Source of the DNA: Prevotella sp.
GTDB taxonomy: Bacteria; Bacteroidota; Bacteroidia; Bacteroidales; Bacteroidaceae
DNA: 64,000 nucleotides
Direction of reading: 5' to 3'
Assembly: GCA_017548275.1 (NCBI GenBank)
Contig: JAFZAH010000011.1
Span: 56,475 to 120,474 of the forward strand
The position numbers and the translations under genes are program-made. Positions 1-5,263 of this stretch are shown in pieces (position 1 is the stretch's first letter; every line of letters starts with the position of its first letter). The notes beneath the pieces were generated by a model. It was not told where the DNA came from, did not search any database, and was given only the letters and a program-made list of their open reading frames with translations.

Positions 1-620
1 GGGCCGACAACGACCCCGACAGCACCAACTGGCGCAAACCCGTCTTGGCTGCCAACGACGGTGCCTCGGGCGTGGCGGTACTGCTCGAAGTGGCACGCGT
101 GCTGCAAAACGACACCACACTCAAGGTGGGCATCGATTTCGTCTGTTTCGATGCCGAGGACTGGGGCGTGCCACAATGGAGCGGACTGCCAGGGGAAGAC
201 TCATGGGCACTCGGTTCACAATACTGGGCGAAAAACTACCAGCGGCCTACATCACATCAAGTACTTTACGGCATACTACTCGACATGGTGGGCGGCGAGA
301 ACGCCACCTTCTATCAGGAGATTTTCTCCAAGCAGTTGGCACCCGCTATCGTGGATAAGGTTTGGGCGGCGGCTCGCGCAGCAGGTTACAGCAATTATTT
401 CCCCATGCAGCAGGGCGGTGGCATCACCGACGACCATATCCCGGTCAACAAACATGCCAACATTCCCACCATCGACATCATTCCTTACTATCCCAACGAT
501 GACGGCAGTTCGTTCGGTCCCACGTGGCACACCGTCAACGACGACATAAACCACATTGACCGAAACACGCTCAAAGCCGTAGGACAAACCATCCTCCAAG
601 TGCTGTTCAGCGAGCAATAA
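1..620 (+). CDS. M28-family metallopeptidase / glutaminyl-peptide cyclotransferase-like protein, 5' truncated
   Basis: The frame is open from the window edge (first complete codon at base 3) to TAA at 618-620, so the N-terminus and signal peptide lie outside. The visible part reads through ADNDPDS, then NDGASG (metal-binding Asp), VCFDAEDWG (acidic metal/catalytic residues) and a C-terminal GPTWHTVNDD with the late metal-binding His. These are the landmarks of the M28 zinc-peptidase fold; the order and the FDAEDWG form match bacterial type II glutaminyl cyclases of Bacteroidetes, which convert N-terminal Gln of exported proteins to pyroglutamate. Assignment to the family is firm; cyclase rather than aminopeptidase is inference. 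Confidence 0.85.
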   Translation, partial: ADNDPDSTNWRKPVLAANDGASGVAVLLEVARVLQNDTTLKVGIDFVCFDAEDWGVPQWSGLPGEDSWALGSQYWAKNYQRPTSHQVLYGILLDMVGGENATFYQEIFSKQLAPAIVDKVWAAARAAGYSNYFPMQQGGGITDDHIPVNKHANIPTIDIIPYYPNDDGSSFGPTWHTVNDDINHIDRNTLKAVGQTILQVLFSEQ

Positions 621-711
621 CCACTTCCCTCATATCACTTCTACCGACGGTTCTCTCCGTGTGCTGCCACACCAGAAGAACCGCCGGTTTTTTATGTAGA
701 TATTTAGGATC

Positions 712-806
712 AGCGGCTAAATGTGGGTCAAAAAGCATAGATTTAGCTGATTCTAAAAATAGACAAGCGGCTAAATGTGGGTTAAAAAGCATAGATTTAG
801 CTGATT
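712..806. repeat. Two 41-bp direct repeats (period 54)
   Basis: Bases 712-752 and 766-806 are the same 41-bp sequence with one difference (C at 729, T at 783). Each copy starts with AGCGGCTAAAT and ends with ATTTAGCTGATT, so GCTAAAT and ATTTAGC form an inverted pair inside each copy. The pair sits between the M28 gene and the promoter of the next gene. No gene is seen in 621-843. Confidence 0.85.
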
Positions 807-843
807 TCCGCCATAGTCTTGCGTGTTTTTCTGGAGAAATGGG

Positions 844-851
844 TATATTTG
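844..851 (+). promoter_or_regulatory. Bacteroidetes-type -7 element
   Basis: TATATTTG matches TAnnTTTG, 25 bases before the ATG at 876. Confidence 0.6.
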
Positions 852-875
852 CATGAACTATTTAACAATCGGCCG

Positions 876-2975
876 ATGAAAAACCGCTTATTTCTACTGC
901 TTGGCCTTATGGCATTCGGAGTGGTGCTGCCTGTCGGTGCGCAGACGGACGGAGAAATGCCGCCGGCATTGCCTCAAGAAACACAGGTGGAAACGCCTAT
1001 GGAGGCGCAATCGGTGCATCCGTGGCAACCGCTGTTGGATGAGATGACCACACTCGATGACACCGAACAGACTGGTTGGGAGGAGATGTTTGATGTGTTA
1101 TGCCAACTGGAGGAACACCCGCTCAACATCAACAGTGCCAGCCGCGAGCAGTTGGAACAAATTCCCTTCCTCAACGCCCAACAAGTGGAGGACATCCAGG
1201 CCTATATCTATCAGTATGGCGCCATGAAGTCGCTGGGAGAACTGGCGATGATTGAGTCTGTCGATTATTATACCCGCCGGTTGCTTTCTTATTTCGTAGT
1301 AGCAGCAGAGCCGGAGCATAAAGAGACTTTGCGGTGGAGCGACTTGCAAAAATACGGCCGTCATGAGGTGTTGCTGACGGCAAGGGTGCCGTTTTACGAA
1401 CGCCGGGGCGACAAAGAGGGTTATCTGGGCGACCGCTATGCCCACACCCTGCGCTATCGTTTCCAATACCATGACCGGGTGAGCGCCGGACTGATAGCCG
1501 ACCAAGAGGCGGGTGAACCTTTTTTCAATAAGCACAACCGTCTGGGTTATGACTTCTATTCTTTTTACATCAACGTGAAACGGCTGGGACCCGTCAAGCA
1601 GTTGACCGTAGGCCGTTACCGCATCGCCTCGGGTATGGGGTTGGTGCTCAACAACGACTTCGGCTATGGCAAACTCTCTGCCCTCAACTCGCTGGGAAAC
1701 CATGGCGACCAAATCCGTCCGCATGCCTCACGCTTCGACCGCGACTATCTGCAGGGGGCTGCCGTCACCGTCGAGGCGTGCAAAGGACTGGACATCACGG
1801 CTTTCGTCTCCTACCGCGGTATCGATGCCACACTGACCGATGACGGGCGCGGCGTGGCAACCATCCTGCGCACCGGCTATCACCGCACGTTGACAGAGAT
1901 GAACAAGAAAAACAATGTCAACGAACTGTTGACAGGAGGCATGGTCAACTACCGTCTGGGCGGTTGGAACATCGGCGCCACAGCCACCTACGACGCATTC
2001 GACCGGCCGTTGCTGCCCGACCGAAGCGTCGCCTACCGGAAAAACGCGCCCGAGGGCAAGTCGTTCTTCAACATAGGTGCGCACTACGGATATACAGGCC
2101 ACCGCATCATGTTCAGCGGCGAGACAGCCACGGGTGACAACGGCGGCATTGCCACCGTCAACGCCATCACTTACCAGCCGTCATGGGCACTGTCGCTCAT
2201 GGCATTGCAGCGTTATTATGCGCCCCGCTACCATTCGCTTCACGCCAACAGTTACAGCGACGGCAGCAACGTGCAAAACGAGAACGGCGTCATGGCGGGC
2301 GTGAAGTGGCAACCTGCCCGGCAGTGGCAGTTGCTGGCATATACCGACTACGTCTATTTTCCCGAACCCACCTATCAGGTGTCACGGCACTCGTCGCACG
2401 CATGGGATAACCTGTTTCAGGCGGCATATCACGGCAGTCGTTTCAGCGCTTCCGCCCGTTATCGCATCCGTTATCGGCAGCGCGATTTCTCCGAATACAA
2501 CGCCGCAACGAAACAAGACGAGGTAAAGGGGTTGACCAACCAGACGGTGCACCGTTGGCGCCTGACCGCCGGATATGGCACCACGACATGGAAAAGCACG
2601 ACACAGGCCGACATGACCCTGTCGCAATTTCATGGCAACCGCTTCGGCTGGATGGTCAACGAGACGGTCAGTGCCACGCCATGCCGTTGGTTGCACCTCG
2701 ACGCGTCGGCAGGGTATTTCCGCACCGACGATTATGAGAGCCGCATCTACACTTATGACACGGGTATGCTCTACCAATACACGTTCTCGTCATTCGACGG
2801 AGAGGGTATCCGTTACAGCGTGATGGCACGTGCCGACATCAGCACCCGCTTGCTCTTCATCGCCCGTCTGCAGACCGTCAATTATTTCGACCGCAGCACC
2901 ATCGGCTCAGGTCTGCAAACCATCAACCGCTCCTCACGCACCGACCTGCAACTGCAATTAAGGTGGAAATTTTAG
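876..2975 (+). CDS. Helix-hairpin-helix domain-containing outer-membrane protein
   Basis: 699 residues. The ATG at 876 is chosen because it begins a clear signal peptide (MKNRLFLLLG...VGAQ, cleavage near residue 23) and lies just after a TAnnTTTG element; an in-frame ATA/ATG region upstream would precede the promoter. Residues about 82-130 (PLNINSASREQLEQIPFL) are a ComEA-like helix-hairpin-helix, which in other proteins binds DNA non-specifically. The remaining ~550 residues are rich in alternating aromatic/polar strands typical of a beta-barrel and end in an aromatic residue (WKF). The combination is common in Bacteroidetes but its role is unknown; DNA binding or uptake is only a guess from the domain. 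Confidence 0.75.
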   Translation: MKNRLFLLLGLMAFGVVLPVGAQTDGEMPPALPQETQVETPMEAQSVHPWQPLLDEMTTLDDTEQTGWEEMFDVLCQLEEHPLNINSASREQLEQIPFLNAQQVEDIQAYIYQYGAMKSLGELAMIESVDYYTRRLLSYFVVAAEPEHKETLRWSDLQKYGRHEVLLTARVPFYERRGDKEGYLGDRYAHTLRYRFQYHDRVSAGLIADQEAGEPFFNKHNRLGYDFYSFYINVKRLGPVKQLTVGRYRIASGMGLVLNNDFGYGKLSALNSLGNHGDQIRPHASRFDRDYLQGAAVTVEACKGLDITAFVSYRGIDATLTDDGRGVATILRTGYHRTLTEMNKKNNVNELLTGGMVNYRLGGWNIGATATYDAFDRPLLPDRSVAYRKNAPEGKSFFNIGAHYGYTGHRIMFSGETATGDNGGIATVNAITYQPSWALSLMALQRYYAPRYHSLHANSYSDGSNVQNENGVMAGVKWQPARQWQLLAYTDYVYFPEPTYQVSRHSSHAWDNLFQAAYHGSRFSASARYRIRYRQRDFSEYNAATKQDEVKGLTNQTVHRWRLTAGYGTTTWKSTTQADMTLSQFHGNRFGWMVNETVSATPCRWLHLDASAGYFRTDDYESRIYTYDTGMLYQYTFSSFDGEGIRYSVMARADISTRLLFIARLQTVNYFDRSTIGSGLQTINRSSRTDLQLQLRWKF

Positions 2976-3050
2976 GGATGAATTTTAGGAAATATTGCAT
3001 AAAAACGAAAAAAATATCCATCTACGCAAAAAGATTTCGTTCTTATATCG

Positions 3051-3058
3051 TATCTTTG
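3051..3058 (+). promoter_or_regulatory. Bacteroidetes-type -7 element of the candidate small RNA
   Basis: TATCTTTG followed by CACCCGG, the textbook Bacteroidetes promoter arrangement; no convincing protein start follows at short distance. Confidence 0.65.
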
Positions 3059-3063
3059 CACCC

Positions 3064-3384
3064 GGTTTAACAAAAATCCATCAAAACAATCAAGAATTCT
3101 ATAACGGTATGATACTGTTTGTATTTATATCGCAACTATGGAACAAGATGGGTTTCGCACAGGCAAATCTTAAACGCCTCCCGTCTTCACCATCGTTCAT
3201 TCAGGGCGACCGACGCTTTGAACGGGATTGTTATAAGCATACAATCAGCATACCAACAACAACCGGTATAGGATTCCCACGTCAAACAGAGCATAGTTAT
3301 TTCTTCTGTGCATCATAGGATGCAATAGACAAGCAAGAGATAAAGTGACAGTTGGAATATCCTGACCGGAAATTCCAACTTTTT
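3064..3384 (+). ncRNA. Candidate structured RNA of about 320 nt
   Basis: A strong TAnnTTTG promoter at 3051-3058 and a rho-independent terminator at 3351-3384 bracket about 320 bases without a recognisable gene. Local hairpins can be drawn (GATTGT...ACAATC near 3227-3247, ATACC...GGTAT near 3251-3270, GCATC...GATGC near 3310-3323). I do not see RNase P, tmRNA or SRP RNA signatures; 6S RNA cannot be excluded by eye. A 70-codon frame from ATG 3109 exists but resembles no family I know and its codon use is unlike neighbouring genes. It could instead be a leader for the regulator at 3493. Confidence 0.45.
3351..3384 (+). terminator. Rho-independent terminator
   Basis: GTTGGAAT (3351-3358) pairs with ATTCCAAC (3372-3379) and is followed by five T residues. 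Confidence 0.8.
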
Positions 3385-3492
3385 CGTTTAGCCAAATGAG
3401 CAGAGTGATGCTTGCATCGACTCTTTCATGGCGAGAAAAAGTCGAATGTAATTCAACTTTTTATTTTTCAAGTTTTTAATGAAGAAACAACC

Positions 3493-3906
3493 ATGCCTGC
3501 GAATAAGAATGCCTTAATCAGGTACAAGACTATAGACAGATGTCTGAGAAACAGATATAGGAGGTGGACCCTCGACGACCTCGTGGATGCGTGCTGCGAC
3601 GCGCTCTACGACATGGAGGGCATCACCAAGGGCGTATGCGCCAGGACCGTACAGATGGACATCCAGATGATGAGGTCCGACAAATTGGGTTACAATGCCC
3701 CTATTGTGGTGTATGACAAAATCTACTACACATACGCCGACCCCGACTACTCCATCACGGAGATGCCTTTGTCGATGGATGACTGCAAACTCATCAAGGA
3801 GGCCATCACCCTGCTCGGCGACATGGACAACCCCGATGCCGCCAGGGCAAAGACCATCCTTGCAAAAGTAAAAAACAGGCTGACATCCATCCTGAATTTC
3901 GTATAA
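3493..3906 (+). CDS. Short winged-helix-like protein resembling the N-terminus of WYL-type regulators
   Basis: 137 residues from ATG 3493 (MPANKNALIRYKTIDRC). An in-frame ATG at 3412 would add an AT-rich, non-conserved stretch, so 3493 is preferred. The pattern IRYKTIDRCLRN...W(T)LDDLVDACCDALYD...VCARTVQMDIQMMRS is what I associate with the N-terminal helix-turn-helix region of Bacteroides WYL-domain regulators, in which a C-terminal WYL sensor and WCX region of about 150-200 residues follows. Here the protein stops after a short helical tail and a terminator, with no WYL domain. It may be a stand-alone DNA-binding protein or a truncated relic. Family call is by motif memory and moderate. Confidence 0.6.
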   Translation: MPANKNALIRYKTIDRCLRNRYRRWTLDDLVDACCDALYDMEGITKGVCARTVQMDIQMMRSDKLGYNAPIVVYDKIYYTYADPDYSITEMPLSMDDCKLIKEAITLLGDMDNPDAARAKTILAKVKNRLTSILNFV

Positions 3907-3941
3907 AAGGCTTCCTTTTTAACTTGAAAGGAAGCCTTTTT
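3905..3941. terminator. Bidirectional terminator between the regulator and the tRNA array
   Basis: AAAGGCTTCCTTTT pairs with AAAGGAAGCCTTTT around an 6-7-base loop, overlapping the TAA stop of the regulator. A-tract on one side and T-tract on the other suit both converging transcripts. Confidence 0.85.
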
Positions 3942-3942
3942 G

Positions 3943-4015
3943 TCTGGATAGCGAGACTCGAACTCACTCCTCAAACTCCCAAAGTTCGAATGCTACCATT
4001 AAACACCATATCCAG
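3943..4015 (-). tRNA. tRNA-Pro(UGG), last gene of the array
   Basis: A 73-nt cloverleaf: acceptor CTGGATA/TATCCAG with the C1-G72 pair and A73 typical of proline tRNAs, anticodon stem CGAAC/GTTTG, loop TTTGGGA (anticodon UGG, G37), T arm GTGAG-TTCGAGT-CTCGC. The D stem relies on two G-U pairs. CCA is not encoded. Confidence 0.8.
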
Positions 4016-4027
4016 AAGTTGTATTTG

Positions 4028-4100
4028 TGGCCCGTGAGAGTTTTGGACTCCCGATAGCGACAATCAGAACGTCATGTTCTAATCCTGCTGCTATCGAGCC
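4028..4100 (-). tRNA. Degenerate tRNA-like gene, anticodon CUG (Gln), Arg-tRNA-like backbone
   Basis: Acceptor GGCTCG/CGGGCC pairs over six bases with an A-A mismatch at the seventh; anticodon stem TGACG/TGTCG frames loop TTCTGAT (anticodon CUG). The D stem GCAG/GAAC keeps only one pair and the T loop is TCCAAAA, lacking the usual T55. Its T arm, variable region and acceptor align closely with the tRNA-Arg at 4807-4879, so it looks like a diverged copy with a changed anticodon. Probably a pseudo-tRNA or one with a special role. Confidence 0.55.
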
Positions 4101-4105
4101 GAGAG

Positions 4106-4178
4106 TGCTCCAAGTTGGATTCGAACCAACGACCCGTTCATTAAAAGTGAACTGCTCTGCCAACTGAGCCATTGGAGC
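4106..4178 (-). tRNA. tRNA-Lys(UUU)
   Basis: Acceptor GCTCCAA/TTGGAGC with A73, D stem GCTC/GAGC, anticodon stem GTTCA/TGAAC around loop CTTTTAA, T arm GTTGG-TTCGAAT-CCAAC. Fully canonical; CCA not encoded. Confidence 0.93.
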
Positions 4179-4184
4179 ATTTTG

Positions 4185-4258
4185 TAGTCGGTACGAGCAT
4201 CGAACTCGTATGGGCAGATTGAAAATCTGCAATCCTAATCCATTTAGATGAACCGACC
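4185..4258 (-). tRNA. tRNA-Glu(UUC)
   Basis: Acceptor GGTCGGT/ACCGACT (G1-U72), anticodon stem GCAGA/TCTGC around TTTTCAA, T arm ACGAG-TTCGATG-CTCGT. The first eight bases, GGTCGGTT, are also the start of each unit of the 71-bp tandem repeat immediately upstream. Confidence 0.9.
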
Positions 4259-4471
4259 GAGCAGCGAGAGCCATCATGCTTGCACGAATGGCCGAGTCGC
4301 GAGGGAGGAAGACCACAAGTCAACCGACCGAGCAGCGAGAGCCATCATGTTTGCATAAATGGCCGAGTCGCGAGGGAGGAAGACCACAAGTCAACCGACC
4401 GAGTAGCGAGAGCCATCATGTTTGCATGAATGGCCGAGTCGCGAGGGAGGAAGGCCATAGGCCAACCGACC
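4251..4471. repeat. Three-copy 71-bp tandem repeat inside the tRNA array
   Basis: The motif AACCGACC recurs at 4251, 4322, 4393 and 4464, exactly 71 bases apart, giving three full units and a fourth boundary. On the array's strand each unit opens with GGTCGGTT (identical to the start of tRNA-Glu) and holds a hairpin GCCAT..CATG-CAAA-CATGATGGC at plus-strand 4270-4292, 4341-4363 and 4412-4434. Loop-proximal changes in copies one and two keep pairing through G-U pairs. Within a unit, GACCGAGCAGCGAG and GGCCGAGTCGCGAG form a weaker sub-repeat of about half the period. Confidence 0.9.
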
Positions 4472-4478
4472 ATTTAAG

Positions 4479-4551
4479 GGAGTTTGACAGGTTTCGAACC
4501 TGCGTAAACAAGTGCCACAAACTTGCGCCTAACCACTCGGCCACAAACTCC
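4479..4551 (-). tRNA. tRNA-His(GUG)
   Basis: Acceptor GAGTTTG/CAAACTC preceded by an encoded G-1 opposite C73, the histidine identity pair; anticodon stem CAAGT/ACTTG around TTGTGGC; T arm GCAGG-TTCGAAA-CCTGT. About 220 bases of repeat follow before tRNA-Glu, in contrast to 5-12-base spacers elsewhere in the array. Confidence 0.92.
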
Positions 4552-4557
4552 GTGTAG

Positions 4558-4629
4558 TTGCTCCAGATGGATTTGAACCACCTCTAACAGATTTAAAATC
4601 TGCTGTGCTGACCATTACGCCATGGGGCA
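4558..4629 (-). tRNA. tRNA with anticodon UUA (predicted ochre suppressor), tRNA-Gln-like body
   Basis: Acceptor TGCCCCA/TGGAGCA starts with U1-A72 (a glutamine-tRNA hallmark) and has one C-A mismatch; anticodon stem GCAGA/TCTGT encloses TTTTAAA, so bases 34-36 are UUA (plus-strand 4594-4596), complementary to the UAA stop codon. U33 and A37 are in place. The variable loop is short (class I), which excludes a leucine tRNA; T arm GGTGG-TTCAAAT-CCATC. The body resembles tRNA-Gln(UUG) with a changed anticodon. D stem has one mismatch. Whether it is expressed and charged is unknown. Confidence 0.75.
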
Positions 4630-4635
4630 TTGTCG

Positions 4636-4718
4636 TTCGGAAGGCAGGACTCGAACCGGCGATGTCGTTAGATGACGGATTTACAGTCCGCTCTCGTAGC
4701 CGCTGGAAGCACTTCCGA
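4636..4718 (-). tRNA. tRNA-Tyr(GUA)
   Basis: 83-nt class II tRNA: acceptor TCGGAAG/CTTCCGA, anticodon loop CTGTAAA, long variable arm CATCTAACGACATCG region, T arm with GGTTCGAGTCC. Six to eight bases separate it from its neighbours. Confidence 0.93.
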
Positions 4719-4726
4719 GTATATTG

Positions 4727-4799
4727 TGGAGCCTCGTGGAATTGAACCACGTTCTCAGGATTTTCAGTCCTGCGCATACACCAAGTCTGCCAAGTCTCC
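4727..4799 (-). tRNA. tRNA-Phe(GAA)-like with an unusual D arm
   Basis: Anticodon stem CAGGA/TCCTG encloses CTGAAAA (GAA). Acceptor GGAGACT/AGGCTCC has an A-G mismatch at the fifth pair. The D arm (GGCAGACTTGGTGTATGC) resembles that of leucine tRNAs, yet the variable loop is only four to five bases. T arm CGTGG-TTCAATT-CCACG is regular. Anticodon is clear; amino-acid identity is less certain. Confidence 0.75.
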
Positions 4800-4806
4800 A
4801 GTTTTG

Positions 4807-4879
4807 TGACTCGTGAGAGATTCGAACTCCCGACACCGACGTTCGTAGCGTCGTACTCTATCCACTGAGTTAACGAGCC
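4807..4879 (-). tRNA. tRNA-Arg(ACG)
   Basis: Acceptor GGCTCGT/ACGAGTC with A73, D stem ACTC/GAGT, anticodon stem CGACG/CGTCG around CTACGAA, T arm GGGAG-TTCGAAT-CTCTC. A34 would be deaminated to inosine. Confidence 0.93.
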
Positions 4880-4887
4880 AATTCCAG

Positions 4888-4973
4888 CGGAAGCAGGAGG
4901 ATTCGAACCTCCGGAACCGGGACGGTTCAACACGTTAGCAGTGTGCCGCTTTAGACCTCTCAGCCATACTTCC
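4888..4973 (-). tRNA. tRNA-Ser(GCU), first gene of the array
   Basis: 86-nt class II tRNA: acceptor GGAAGTA/TGCTTCC, G73, long variable arm, loop CTGCTAA. The base of the anticodon loop has an A31-C39 mismatch. A different register would give CUA but would place G at position 33, so GCU is the better reading. Confidence 0.88.
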
Positions 4974-4989
4974 TTATGGATTACCGGTG

Positions 4990-4997
4990 CAAAGATA
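4990..4997 (-). promoter_or_regulatory. -7 element of the tRNA array
   Basis: On the minus strand TATCTTTG followed by CACCGG lies 17 bases before tRNA-Ser, so one promoter may drive all ten tRNA genes. The stretch 5000-5239 holds no gene that I can see. Confidence 0.7.
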
Positions 4998-5239
4998 TGA
5001 TGGGCGAATGAAGTCTTTTTTCGTTTTAGATATTTTTTTATTGGTATCCGGTATAATTTTCTCAACTTTGTGGGATTATATGTGAATACTGGTTATTTGT
5101 GTGCTTTGGATTGGTATTTATTTCTAGGACGTCGGGGAGTTGGCTGACACCCTTGAGATCCTTAAAGGAGGGAGTGATCATTGTGAATTGTCAATTGTGA
5201 ATTTTGAATTGATTTTTTTGGATAATCCGAAAATTTCGT

Positions 5240-5247
5240 TATCTTTG
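5240..5247 (+). promoter_or_regulatory. -7 element of the C10 protease gene
   Basis: TATCTTTG, 16 bases before the ATG at 5264, implying a very short 5' leader. Confidence 0.65.
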
Positions 5248-5263
5248 TCAAAAAATATTTGAT

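Noticed and set aside
607-792. Minus-strand small protein with MLFNPHLAA/MLFDPHLAA
   Set aside because: It is a translation of the 41-bp direct repeat and has no start signals.
2995-3318. Possible 107-residue protein overlapping the candidate RNA
   Set aside because: It spans the promoter, has unusual composition for this genome and matches no family I recognise; a shorter start at 3109 remains possible but weak.
4251-4471. CRISPR array
   Set aside because: Units are contiguous 71-bp repeats without unique spacers and no cas genes are present.
4276-4557. Frame through the 71-bp repeats (MLARMAESRGRK...)
   Set aside because: The period is not a multiple of three, the frame runs antisense to tRNA-His, and the repeat is better explained as tRNA-array spacer.
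4888-4973. Amber-suppressor reading (CUA) of tRNA-Ser
   Set aside because: That register puts G at position 33 and breaks the standard Ser(GCU) loop CTGCTAA.
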